DNA from: Bacteroidales bacterium
Lineage (GTDB): Bacteria > Bacteroidota > Bacteroidia > Bacteroidales > F082
Assembly: GCA_024400295.1 (NCBI GenBank)
Contig: JAKSNA010000019.1
Location: 1 to 55,546, forward strand
Direction of reading: 5' to 3'
DNA length: 55,546 nt
In this document: positions 43,024-51,279 of the stretch, one piece after another
Layout of the letters: every line of letters starts with the position of its first letter
Position numbering within the stretch: position 1 is the stretch's first letter
Position numbers and translations under genes: made by a program
Notes under the pieces: model-generated
What the model was told of the DNA's origin: nothing
What the model saw: the letters and a program-made list of their open reading frames with translations, nothing else
The model's database searches: none

Positions 43024-43797
43024 ATGACAAAAAACGAATTTCTTCAACTTCTTCAGCAAGAAGCTGCTTCTATGCAAAAAGCGGTCTCAACACCCAATGG
43101 CGATTGGATTGTAAAAGGTTTTATTGACATTTCAAAAAACATTTATACTATTTCGGCTGACACGAAAGTGATTTCCAAAATCATGGAGTTGTTGATATTC
43201 CCAAAAATCAATGAGTTTGCATCACGGAACGGATTAGAATGGAAACCTTGTAGTGAACAGAATTTCTATCCTGACATTACATTTATTGATAATGAAGGAA
43301 ACAAATTCGCCGTTGATGTAAAATCAACTTACCGTAAGGATGACGAACACGTCAACGGAATGACGTTAGGCGCGTTTACAGGTTATTTCAGAAACAGAAC
43401 CAGCACTAAGAATATTATGTTTCCATATAACGAATATGCAGGTCATTTCGTTTTGGGATTGATTTATTCGAGATGCGATGGCGTAAACGAAGGCGAAATT
43501 CATCAATTGGACGATTTGCAGAACATTCGGTCCGTTGCGAAAGACTTTGTTTTCTTTGCTCAGGAAAAATATAGGATTGCCATGGACAGACCTGGAAGCG
43601 GCAACACAAAAAATATAGGCAGTGTCACAAAAACAGAAGACTTAATCAATGGAAACGGATTGTTTTCGACATTGGGAGAAAGCGTTTTTGATGATTATTG
43701 GATGTTCTACCTGACGGGTGATATGGCAAGAGCCGCCGAATTGCCGGCACCATATTACAAAAATATCGGAGAATACAAAAAATTCAAAGGCATCTAA
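43024..43797 (+). CDS. EcoRV-like type II restriction endonuclease
   Basis: This 257-residue protein closely follows the layout of R.EcoRV. SADTKVISKIMELLIFPKIN aligns with its helix before the active site. FYPDITF (Asp ~84), then AVDVKSTY (Asp ~98, Lys ~100), gives the PD-(D/E)XK catalytic set, equivalent to Asp74/Asp90/Lys92. GSGNTKNIGS (~191-200) matches the EcoRV recognition loop GSGNTTNIGS. The predicted target is therefore GATATC, cut blunt (inference from family). The start at 43024 is preferred to an in-frame ATG inside hisS at 42955. The gene is more AT-rich than hisS and overlaps nothing. Confidence 0.9.
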   Translation: MTKNEFLQLLQQEAASMQKAVSTPNGDWIVKGFIDISKNIYTISADTKVISKIMELLIFPKINEFASRNGLEWKPCSEQNFYPDITFIDNEGNKFAVDVKSTYRKDDEHVNGMTLGAFTGYFRNRTSTKNIMFPYNEYAGHFVLGLIYSRCDGVNEGEIHQLDDLQNIRSVAKDFVFFAQEKYRIAMDRPGSGNTKNIGSVTKTEDLINGNGLFSTLGESVFDDYWMFYLTGDMARAAELPAPYYKNIGEYKKFKGI

Positions 43798-43799
43798 TT

Positions 43800-44861
43800 A
43801 TGTTAGGACAGATGAATCTTTTTGATATAGAAGTTGTTCCTACGTTTCCGTCAACACGTTATCAGGGAAGCAAGTTGAAATATGTTGATTGGATTTGGGA
43901 ATGCGTAAAAGATTTGTCTTTTGATACTGTTTTGGATGCTTTTGGCGGCACCGGCTGCATTGCATATAAGATGAAGAGTGAGGGAAAATGTGTTACATAC
44001 AACGACATTCTCACTTTCAACTCTATGATTGGACGTGCACTTGTCGAAAATGATTCAGTTAGAGTTTCAGACGATGTTTTGGACTATGTGTTGACCCGTC
44101 ATTCTGATATTCAGTATCCGACATTCATAACAGACACGTTCTCTGACATTTATTATACGGATGAGGAGAATCAATGGCTTGATCTTGTCGTGACTAACAT
44201 CAGGTCGGTTAAAAACAAGTATGAACAAGCTATTTTGTATTTCGCCTTGTTCCAAGCCTGCATCATTAAACGACCGTATAATCTTTTCCACCGAAAAAAT
44301 CTCTATATCAGATTACAAGACGTTGAAAGAAGTTTTGGTAACAAGGTCACTTGGGACACACCTTTTGAGGAGCATTTCAAGACTTTTGTAACAGAAGCCA
44401 ACAATGCTGTGTTCTCTAATGGAAATCGTAACAAGTCCATCAACAAAGATGCTGCCGCAATATCCAATCACTTTGATTTCGTGTATATTGACACTCCGTA
44501 TGTTTCATCGGACGGCATCGGTGTAAACTATGCCGACTTCTATCATTTTTTGGAGGGATTGATTGACTATGAATGTTGGCACGAGAAAATTGATTATACG
44601 AGTAAACATCGTCGACTGAAAATCGTTCCGTCAGAATGGACAAATCCAAAAACAGTCACAACGGCTTTTGAGAGACTAATTCACAACTTCAAAAATAGTA
44701 TTCTGGCTATCTCCTATCGGTCTGACGGGATCCCTTCTGTTGATGTCATCGTTGACATGCTGGAAAGAGAAGGTAAGAATGTAAAAGTCCACGAAAGCCG
44801 TAAAATAAAGTATGTATTAAGCAACAAAATATCATCTGAAATACTGATAATTGCAACATGA
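43800..44861 (+). CDS. D12-class N6-adenine DNA methyltransferase of the EcoRV-like RM pair
   Basis: This 353-residue protein should protect the host site of the preceding nuclease by N6-adenine methylation. It has motif X STRYQGSKLKY (~18-28), motif I LDAFGGTGCIAY (~45-56, SAM binding) and motif IV VYIDTPYV, the D12 class DPPY with Pro replaced by Thr (DTPY). The spacing between X, I and IV fits Dam-like alpha-class enzymes. It starts 2 bases after the restriction gene stop, so R and M are co-transcribed with R first, and no controller protein gene is seen. Composition is AT-rich like the R gene, consistent with transfer. Confidence 0.88.
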   Translation: MLGQMNLFDIEVVPTFPSTRYQGSKLKYVDWIWECVKDLSFDTVLDAFGGTGCIAYKMKSEGKCVTYNDILTFNSMIGRALVENDSVRVSDDVLDYVLTRHSDIQYPTFITDTFSDIYYTDEENQWLDLVVTNIRSVKNKYEQAILYFALFQACIIKRPYNLFHRKNLYIRLQDVERSFGNKVTWDTPFEEHFKTFVTEANNAVFSNGNRNKSINKDAAAISNHFDFVYIDTPYVSSDGIGVNYADFYHFLEGLIDYECWHEKIDYTSKHRRLKIVPSEWTNPKTVTTAFERLIHNFKNSILAISYRSDGIPSVDVIVDMLEREGKNVKVHESRKIKYVLSNKISSEILIIAT

Positions 44862-44902
44862 TTTCAAAATAATTAAAAAATAATTTATAAATCAACATAA
44901 AA

Positions 44903-46414
44903 ATGGATAAGATACATTACATCTCGACAGAAACCCTCACATTTGAGGAAGTCAACAGAATCATCAGCGAGAACTACAAACTCGCGCTTTCGGAAGACGC
45001 GATTCGTCGCATCCAGAAATGCCGCGACTATCTCGACAAGAAGATGGAGAACCAATCAACACCGATTTACGGCGTGACGACAGGCTTCGGCTCGCTCTGC
45101 GACCACAACATCTCGAAGGAAGACCTCAGCAAACTCCAGAAGAACCTCGTGATGTCGCACGCATGCGGCACAGGCGACTATGTCCCAGAGGAGATCATCC
45201 GCATCATGCTTCTCCTGAAGATACAGAACATGTCGTACGGCAACTCCGGCGTGCAGCTCGTCACGGTTCAGCGTCTTATCGACTTCTTCAACAACGACGT
45301 GCTTCCTGTTGTCTATGACCTCGGCTCACTCGGCGCGTCGGGCGACCTCGCACCGTTGGCGAACCTCATGCTTCCGTTGCTCGGCCTCGGCGAAGTCCAC
45401 TACAAAGGCCAGATCCGTCCGGCAGCTGAAGTCTGCAAGGAGTTCGGTTGGGAACCTATCACGCTTCAGTCGAAGGAAGGTCTCGCTCTGCTCAACGGCA
45501 CGCAGTTCATGTGCTCGTATGGCACCTACGTCCTGCTCAAGGCATTCCGTCTCCAGTACCTCGCCGACATGATTGGTGCAGTGTCATTGGACGCTTTCGA
45601 CGGCAGAATAGAACCGTTCTACGACCAGATTCATCAGATCCGCCATCACAGAGGACAGATCCTCACGGCAGAACGTTACCGTAACTTCCTGAAAGGCAGC
45701 GAGATGATCTCACGCGAGAAGAAACACGTCCAGGATCCGTATTCGTTCCGTTGCATCCCGCAGGTTCACGGCGCGTCAAAAGACGCCATCGCTTACGTGA
45801 CACAGATCCTCGGTGAGGAGATAAACGCCGTCACCGACAACCCGACAGTCTTCCCTGACGAAGACCTCGTCATCTCGGCGGGCAACTTCCACGGACAGCC
45901 GCTCGCCTTGAGCCTCGACTTCCTTGCGATTGCCATGGCAGAATTAGGAAATATCTCAGAGAGAAGAACTTACCAGCTCATCGCCGGCAAACGCGGTCTC
46001 CCTTCATTCTTAGTCGCCGAGCCAGGCTTGAACTCAGGCTTCATGATCCCGCAGTATGCCGCAGCCGCCATCGTCAGCCAGAACAAACAGCTCTGCACGC
46101 CGGCTTCCGTCGATAGCATCGAGTCGTCACAGGGTCAGGAAGACCACGTGAGCATGGGCGGCAACGCAGCCACAAAAGCATTGCGCGTGGCGAACAACCT
46201 TGAACGCATCCTCGCCATCGAACTGTTCAACGCAGCGCAGGCACTCGACTTCCGCCGCCCGATAAAGTCGTCGGATTTCATCGAGAACTTCGTCGCCGAA
46301 TACCGCAAACACGTTGAGTTTGTGAAGGTTGACAAGGTGATGTACACCGAAATCGCCAAGTCTGTTGACTTCCTGAAGAACTACAATCTCGGCGACAAGA
46401 TTTTTGAAAAGTAA
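44903..46414 (+). CDS. hutH: Histidine ammonia-lyase
   Basis: This 503-residue enzyme deaminates L-histidine to urocanate, the first step of histidine breakdown. The MIO cofactor forms from Ala-Ser-Gly (~145-147) within GSLGASGDLAPLANL. Tyr in YGVTTGFG (~56) is the catalytic base. The selectivity pair is Ser-His in MSHACG (~85-86), the histidine-lyase signature, whereas phenylalanine and tyrosine lyases carry Phe-Leu or His-Leu. The other hut genes are not in the window. It lies between the RM pair and a membrane gene. A hairpin follows the stop. Confidence 0.93.
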   Translation: MDKIHYISTETLTFEEVNRIISENYKLALSEDAIRRIQKCRDYLDKKMENQSTPIYGVTTGFGSLCDHNISKEDLSKLQKNLVMSHACGTGDYVPEEIIRIMLLLKIQNMSYGNSGVQLVTVQRLIDFFNNDVLPVVYDLGSLGASGDLAPLANLMLPLLGLGEVHYKGQIRPAAEVCKEFGWEPITLQSKEGLALLNGTQFMCSYGTYVLLKAFRLQYLADMIGAVSLDAFDGRIEPFYDQIHQIRHHRGQILTAERYRNFLKGSEMISREKKHVQDPYSFRCIPQVHGASKDAIAYVTQILGEEINAVTDNPTVFPDEDLVISAGNFHGQPLALSLDFLAIAMAELGNISERRTYQLIAGKRGLPSFLVAEPGLNSGFMIPQYAAAAIVSQNKQLCTPASVDSIESSQGQEDHVSMGGNAATKALRVANNLERILAIELFNAAQALDFRRPIKSSDFIENFVAEYRKHVEFVKVDKVMYTEIAKSVDFLKNYNLGDKIFEK

Positions 46415-46425
46415 TTAATAACAGG

Positions 46426-46459
46426 GAGATTGCCCGACCGCAAAAAGCCGGGCAATCTC
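46426..46459 (+). terminator. Strong hairpin after hutH without a T tract
   Basis: GAGATTGCCCG and CGGGCAATCTC form a perfect 11-bp stem with a 12-base loop, 11 bases after the hutH stop. The next bases are ATAAAGAC, so a classical terminator tail is missing. It may be an attenuator or a 3' end stabiliser before the membrane genes. Confidence 0.55.
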
Positions 46460-46475
46460 ATAAAGACAAGACACC

Positions 46476-46970
46476 ATGGAAGAAGTACAATACGACAACG
46501 AACAATTTCTGAATCCGAAGCCGCAGAGACCGACGATGCTCTCGGTGATCTGCATTCTGTCGTTCATCAGCGGGGCATGGAACGCACTCTATAATTTCTG
46601 CCTCTTCGGCATGCACGACACATTCAACAAGATGCTCGCCGACGACGAAATGATGGAGAAACTGTCTGACATGATGAGCGGCGCACAGTATGAGGCGATG
46701 CAGAGCGTCTATCATACGATGTTCTCAATCGACAAGGTCTATTATCTCCTGACGTCGCTGCTTTACGTCGGCTCATTCGTCGGCGTGATGTTCATGTGGA
46801 AAATGCGGAAAACAGGCTTCCACATCTATGCAATATCACAGATTCTCATACTCATCGCCGCCGCATTGTTCTTCTACGGTCCGACAGGCGGCTCACCGTG
46901 GATGGATGTCATCATGACCGCCATTTTCATCACATGGTATTTCACATTTTATAAAAAGGAAATGCAATAA
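46476..46970 (+). CDS. Hypothetical four-helix membrane protein
   Basis: This 164-residue protein has an N-terminal polar stretch with NPKPQRPTML, then hydrophobic segments at about 20-42, 85-103, 110-130 and 138-158, with a helical loop (NKMLADDEMMEKLSDMMSG) between the first two. It ends FTFYKKEMQ. It resembles small Bacteroidetes membrane proteins annotated only as hypothetical. The stop TAA overlaps the next ATG by one base, so the two membrane genes form an operon. Confidence 0.72.
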   Translation: MEEVQYDNEQFLNPKPQRPTMLSVICILSFISGAWNALYNFCLFGMHDTFNKMLADDEMMEKLSDMMSGAQYEAMQSVYHTMFSIDKVYYLLTSLLYVGSFVGVMFMWKMRKTGFHIYAISQILILIAAALFFYGPTGGSPWMDVIMTAIFITWYFTFYKKEMQ

Positions 46971-47449
46971 TGGAAGACAAGGAGAAAGAAACAAGCATAT
47001 TCGTTGAGCGTCAACGTGTTACATTAGGAATAAAACTTGTCGGCACATTTGCCACCGTGTATTATGGCTTGTACTTTCTCTTCATGGTCTATCTCGGCAT
47101 TTTTTACAACACCGTCTATGACCCGGCGTATCTGCACGACACTGTCAACGAGCAGAACGGCTCCATGATGCTCATCTCTTTCATTACAAGGACGTTGCTC
47201 CTCGGCGTGATACTCGCAAGTCTGATCATGATGTTCAAGAAAAGACGCCATGGCAAATTCATATTCCTTGTCTGCACCGTCATCCTGATCGCCTTTCAGA
47301 TACACACCACCACTCCACCCGCGTGGAGCAGCTATTTCATCGAGGCGTTGCTCGCCCTGATAATGGCACCACTGAAGGTCGTAAAAAAATTCAACGAGAG
47401 AATTGTCGAAGAGACCCAGAAAATCAACAATTTCAAAAAGGAGAAATAA
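46970..47449 (+). CDS. Hypothetical membrane protein
   Basis: This 159-residue protein has hydrophobic segments near 22-45, 70-90, 98-112 and 118-135, and a basic C-terminal tail (ETQKINNFKKEK). It follows the previous gene with a 1-base overlap and is the second of a membrane pair. No family is recognised. The CMP-kinase-like gene begins 37 bases later, and co-transcription is possible. Confidence 0.7.
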   Translation: MEDKEKETSIFVERQRVTLGIKLVGTFATVYYGLYFLFMVYLGIFYNTVYDPAYLHDTVNEQNGSMMLISFITRTLLLGVILASLIMMFKKRRHGKFIFLVCTVILIAFQIHTTTPPAWSSYFIEALLALIMAPLKVVKKFNERIVEETQKINNFKKEK

Positions 47450-47486
47450 CACCAGCACTTTCAAACTTTATAAACTTTCTAACTTA

Positions 47487-48227
47487 ATGAACCATATAAC
47501 TTTAACCGGAGAACTCGGAAGTGGCAAAAGCACCGTCGCCAATTTTCTGATAAGCAGAATCCCTTTCAGGATTGTATCGGCCGGACTGTTGTTCAGGCAG
47601 CTTGCCGCCGAGCACAACATGTCGGCGAAAGAGTTCAACGAATTCATCGAGAACAACCCAAAGTACGACAACTACGTTGACGACACCATCGCCGCGCTTG
47701 GCAAGACCGACGAGAAGATCATCTTCGACTCAAGGATGGCCTGGCATTTTGTGCCGGACTCATTTAAGATATACCTTTATGTCGATGTCGATGTCGCAAC
47801 CGACCGCATCTTCAACGACACTGGCCGCGTGAGCGAGTCGTATTCCGACAAGGCGACGGCACGCCGTGAAATCATTGACAGGAGAAAGAGCGAGATTTTA
47901 CGATACAAGACTTTCTACGACTGCGACGTGAGCGACTACAACAATTTCGACCTCGTCGTTGACACGAGTTTCGCCACTAAAGATGAGATCAACGAATTGG
48001 TGCTCAAATGTTTCAACGACTTTGAGGAAGGACGGCCTTACACTAAAGTGTGGCTCGCGCCACAGTCGGTAAAGATTGAGTCCGCCTCATGCGGCTGCAC
48101 CTGCGAACCTGTCGAAATCGTGAAAAAAGACGGTCTGTTTCTGCTTGCCAAAGGCGCGGCGAAAGTGCGTAAAGCCTTGGAAGAAGGCAAAAACCTCATC
48201 GCCATCGATAATGTTGTCCAAAGCTGA
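47487..48227 (+). CDS. Cytidylate-kinase-like P-loop protein
   Basis: This 246-residue protein has a Walker A loop GELGSGKST (~8-16) and an ISRIPFRIVSAGLLFRQLA helix-strand like archaeal-type CMP kinases. The nucleotide-binding middle part is FDSRMAWHFVPDSFKIYL. The C-terminal ~60 residues carry the Cys-rich CGCTC motif that typical kinases lack. It could phosphorylate CMP/dCMP, but the extra tail makes another nucleotide or RNA role possible. Start 47487 is chosen because the longer frame (47403) overlaps the preceding gene with non-typical sequence. Confidence 0.75.
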   Translation: MNHITLTGELGSGKSTVANFLISRIPFRIVSAGLLFRQLAAEHNMSAKEFNEFIENNPKYDNYVDDTIAALGKTDEKIIFDSRMAWHFVPDSFKIYLYVDVDVATDRIFNDTGRVSESYSDKATARREIIDRRKSEILRYKTFYDCDVSDYNNFDLVVDTSFATKDEINELVLKCFNDFEEGRPYTKVWLAPQSVKIESASCGCTCEPVEIVKKDGLFLLAKGAAKVRKALEEGKNLIAIDNVVQS

Positions 48228-48331
48228 CAGCAGCCGGCGGAGGCAGGGGTGACCCTTTCTCCCTTCTGATAAAATATGGGCTTCACTGCCACCGGTTAAA
48301 GTTGCATTTGTCTCTTGAATTTAGGTTTTAC

Positions 48332-48367
48332 AAAAAACGGCGACTGAAAAAACAGTCGCCGTTTTTT
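48332..48367. terminator. Bidirectional intrinsic terminator
   Basis: AAAAAACGGCGACTG and CAGTCGCCGTTTTTT form a perfect stem with a 6-base A loop. T runs follow on both strands. It lies between the convergent CMP-kinase-like and MauE-like genes; the latter's stop codon (48366-48368) overlaps its edge. Confidence 0.92.
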
Positions 48368-49364
48368 ATTTTAAAAACTGCCTTATCTCATTCTCCGCCA
48401 AGTCTCTGGAATCGCCGCTATTTGCTATCGCCCCGCTGTCGGTCCATGCAAAAACAGGAAATCTGCCGAACGTTATATCAAGCGATGTCATCGGCGAAAT
48501 GAACCAATATTCACAATCCATTGTATTGGTTTCCTTCGCAAAGTCGATTATGTCAGCATCATAGCCCCATATCAGAAACTTCAAACGCCTTTCGCTGATA
48601 TTATTGCGATTAAATATCATCGCCAGTTTTTCTGCACCCATCTTGCAGAACCTGCAACCGGCTGAGACATAACTGATTATGTATCTGTCATCAGAAATAT
48701 CGAATCTCGCAAGGCTGTCACGTTGAATAATCAAGGTATCGTTTTCACGAATGAAGTCAAGTTTGACAATGTTTATTGAATCGTGCAGACTGTTTTCGAA
48801 TGCCATCGTGTTGATATTGTTGTCTTTAGACACAATCTTATTGTAAACCGAATCCATCGGGAAAACAACAAACGGAAGTATCACTGCCGCCGCGATTGAC
48901 ATCCCTGTCAGCCATTTCCTGAACTTTGGTTTGTAAACTGCATCTTTTTCCTTTCTTATCAGGAGCAGCAACAATATCGAAACAATATTTTTATATATTG
49001 ATTCCGAAGGGTTCAGTTTTATCAGGTCGCCGAAACAGTTGCAGTTGTCGTCATTTCTGAAAAGCATGACATAGATCAGGAACAGTGTGAAACCCGCCAT
49101 CATCAGCATTGTGAGCCACCAGAGCTCTTTGTAACGAACTTTGAAAATCAGGCCTAATCCCAGCAATATCTCGGCGGCTATCAGCAGTCGTGAGAATACT
49201 GTTGTCAGCGTGAAGCTGAAGATGTCGAAGCTATAGATGTATATTTCAAAATTGTCGATTGACAGAAGTTTGAGCACCGCCGCCGTGACGAGCATCAAGC
49301 CCAAGAGCAGTCTCGCTGCAATCTTTGAATTTTTCACAAACATTTTTTCTTCCATTAATGTCAA
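48366..49364 (-). CDS. MauE/DoxX-type membrane protein with thioredoxin-like C-terminus
   Basis: This 332-residue protein has four hydrophobic segments in residues ~15-140, typical of MauE/DoxX redox-associated membrane proteins, including the cysteine-containing DNCNCFGDLIKLNP. A fifth hydrophobic segment lies at about 155-175. The exported C-terminal part (~190-332) has a thioredoxin-like fold with YVSAGCRFCKMGAEKL, a CxxC active-site candidate. Together these suggest vitamin-K- or quinone-linked disulfide chemistry in the periplasm (inference). It lies 5 bases after the M23 gene stop on the same strand. Confidence 0.75.
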   Translation of the reverse strand: MTLMEEKMFVKNSKIAARLLLGLMLVTAAVLKLLSIDNFEIYIYSFDIFSFTLTTVFSRLLIAAEILLGLGLIFKVRYKELWWLTMLMMAGFTLFLIYVMLFRNDDNCNCFGDLIKLNPSESIYKNIVSILLLLLIRKEKDAVYKPKFRKWLTGMSIAAAVILPFVVFPMDSVYNKIVSKDNNINTMAFENSLHDSINIVKLDFIRENDTLIIQRDSLARFDISDDRYIISYVSAGCRFCKMGAEKLAMIFNRNNISERRLKFLIWGYDADIIDFAKETNTMDCEYWFISPMTSLDITFGRFPVFAWTDSGAIANSGDSRDLAENEIRQFLK

Positions 49365-49369
49365 TTTTA

Positions 49370-50584
49370 TCAGACTCCGCTCTTCAAACTCACCATCAAC
49401 ATCTTAATGTCATTCATATATTGTTCCATGTTCTCCTTTTTCACCGGTGTTGCGCTCGGCGATTTGAACTTAAGCGGGTCGATGTAGGTGCCGTTTTTCT
49501 GGAGGCGGAAGTCGAGGTGCGGGCCTGTTGACGCGCCGGTGCTTCCGACGTAGCCTATTGTCTGTCCCTGTTTCACCTTGCAACCCTTCGTGACACCTTT
49601 GGCGAATCCTTTCAGATGCATGTAAGTCGTCGTATAAGTGCTGTTATGCTTGATTTTCAGATAATTGCCGCCGCCTTTCTTGTCCCAGCCCTTGTCGATG
49701 ACGGTGCCGTCGCCGATAGACTGCACCGGTGTTCCGGCGGGTGCGGCGTAGTCAACGCCGTGATGAGGTCTGACGACGTGATAGACCGGATGCATTCTTC
49801 CGTTTGAGAACTTCGAGCTGATGCGGCGGTAGTTGAGCGGCGCCTTGAGGAACGCCTTGCGCATGTTCTGTCCGTCCTGGTCGAAGTAGTCGCCATCACC
49901 GTTCTGCTCGAAATAAAACGCGTAATAGCCTTCGCCTTTGTTTTTCAGGTACGAGGCGAGCACGCGTCCTGTCTTGTACGGCACGGTGTCGCCGTCGATG
50001 TAGAACTCCTCATAGACAGCCCTGCACGAATCGCCCCGTTGGATGCCGAAGAAGTCAACGGTCCATGCGTATATGTCCGAAAGCTCGAGAGTCAGCGTCG
50101 GGTCGCAGCCCGCATCGCTGAGGGCGTTCCACAGGCTTGACCTTATCTCCACCGCCACGGTCGCCACCTTGCTGATGACTTCCTTCTCATAACGCCATGC
50201 CGGCAGCGAGTCGGTCAGCCCGAAGACAGCATAGTTCGTGCGGTCAATCTCATAAATCCAGTATTTCGCCTCGGGGACGCTGTCGCGCGACATCAGGAAA
50301 GCGAAGTTGTTCCCGACCTTTATCTTTCTCGTGTCAAAAACGTCGCGTTTGTCCATCGCGATGCTATGGACGACGTTGTAACTGACACCTTTTTTCTGTA
50401 AAATCTTTGAGAGTATATCGTTTTTCTGCACCTTTCCCTCCACGACATCAAGCGAGTCGATGCAGATACCGCAAAAATATTCATGCTCAACTTCACGAGA
50501 TCCCCCACCATTTTCCGAAGAATTGTTCTTGCAGGAGAAAAGTGAAAGCAGCACTATCAGCACATAGGGTATTGTTTTTTTCAT
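49370..50584 (-). CDS. M23 family peptidoglycan metallopeptidase lipoprotein
   Basis: This 404-residue lipoprotein (lipobox LSLFSC, Cys ~18) has an M23/LytM peptidase domain in its C-terminal 150 residues, expected to cut peptidoglycan cross-bridges. Zinc motif HHGVDYAAP supplies His and Asp. The second motif reads GPHLDFRL, where the usual HxH is HxD, so one zinc ligand is changed from His to Asp. Similar HLDF forms occur in Bacteroidetes. The N-terminal ~240 residues form a typical helical or beta accessory part. An inverted repeat (50611-50667) lies just upstream, between this gene and iorB. Confidence 0.88.
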   Translation of the reverse strand: MKKTIPYVLIVLLSLFSCKNNSSENGGGSREVEHEYFCGICIDSLDVVEGKVQKNDILSKILQKKGVSYNVVHSIAMDKRDVFDTRKIKVGNNFAFLMSRDSVPEAKYWIYEIDRTNYAVFGLTDSLPAWRYEKEVISKVATVAVEIRSSLWNALSDAGCDPTLTLELSDIYAWTVDFFGIQRGDSCRAVYEEFYIDGDTVPYKTGRVLASYLKNKGEGYYAFYFEQNGDGDYFDQDGQNMRKAFLKAPLNYRRISSKFSNGRMHPVYHVVRPHHGVDYAAPAGTPVQSIGDGTVIDKGWDKKGGGNYLKIKHNSTYTTTYMHLKGFAKGVTKGCKVKQGQTIGYVGSTGASTGPHLDFRLQKNGTYIDPLKFKSPSATPVKKENMEQYMNDIKMLMVSLKSGV

Positions 50585-50610
50585 GGGGTATGAAGTCTTT
50601 TTATAGTTTG

Positions 50611-50667
50611 GAGAGTGAAGAGTTGAGAGTGAAGTGATGACGGCTCCACTCTCAAAACTCCACTCTC
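50611..50667. repeat. Inverted repeat built from the GAGAGTGGAGTTTT repeat family
   Basis: The arms 50611-50634 and 50644-50667 pair at 20 of 24 positions around a 9-base spacer. Each arm has two GAGAGTG units. Related sequence occurs inside the M20 gene (17728-17759) and GH106 gene (14010-14040). It starts a few bases after the iorB stop and may act as a terminator or mRNA barrier between iorB and the M23 gene. Confidence 0.8.
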
Positions 50668-50678
50668 AAAACTGAAAA

Positions 50679-51251
50679 TCAGCGTTTCGTCGCCTGTTCG
50701 TAACCTGCTCTGACGGCTTTGATGTTAGAATCGACCACGTCCTGGCCTTTGCTGCCGAAGATGTGGACGATGGCGGCCTCGACCTTGTCCATCTCGATGC
50801 CGAGGTATGGCACCGTCGCGCCGAGAAGCACCATGTTTGAACGTGCGCCGATCTTCTTGGCGATGTCGTTGGCGTTGAAACTCACGATGTTGCCGAGTTT
50901 GTTTAGCTCGCCGTTGATGACGTCCATGTCGGGGTAGTTCTTGATGTTGACGAAAGGTTCGCTGTTGGTGATGACCCAGCCTTCCTTATTGAGCCAAGGC
51001 AGGTAGCGGAGTGCTTCCATGGGTTCGCTGGAGAGGATGATGTCGGCCTGTCCTTCCGGGATGACGTCGGCGTAGATCTCGCCTGTGGAGATGCGGAGGT
51101 GTGAGAACACCGAGCCGCCGCGCTGCGACATGCCGTGTATCTCCGACTGTTTCAGGGTCATGCCCATATTCAGTGCGGCATCAGAGATGATCTTAGCGAC
51201 AGAGACAATGCCGTCTCCGCCGACACCGCATAATACTATATCTTTCTTCAT
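50679..51251 (-). CDS. iorB: Indolepyruvate:ferredoxin oxidoreductase, beta subunit
   Basis: This 190-residue subunit pairs with IorA to oxidise aryl pyruvates from aromatic amino acids to aryl-acetyl-CoA with ferredoxin as acceptor. The pyruvate-oxidoreductase gamma-like domain begins IVLCGVGGDGIVSVAK, and SEIHGMSQRGGSVFSHLRI is family-typical. It lies 28 bases downstream of iorA in the same operon. Length fits the family (~190). Strict anaerobes use this complex in amino-acid fermentation. Confidence 0.92.
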   Translation of the reverse strand: MKKDIVLCGVGGDGIVSVAKIISDAALNMGMTLKQSEIHGMSQRGGSVFSHLRISTGEIYADVIPEGQADIILSSEPMEALRYLPWLNKEGWVITNSEPFVNIKNYPDMDVINGELNKLGNIVSFNANDIAKKIGARSNMVLLGATVPYLGIEMDKVEAAIVHIFGSKGQDVVDSNIKAVRAGYEQATKR

Positions 51252-51279
51252 TTCTGGTATTTTTTAGTTCGTTAATACA

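Noticed and set aside
46426..46459. Classical intrinsic terminator after hutH
   Set aside because: The stem is strong but no T tract follows, so full termination is not claimed; it is listed only as a hairpin of that likely class.
48038..48292. Reverse frame beginning MAVKPIFYQKGERVTPA
   Set aside because: Most of it is antisense to the CMP-kinase-like gene and it lacks a promoter; the intergenic part (48228-48331) holds no other recognisable feature.
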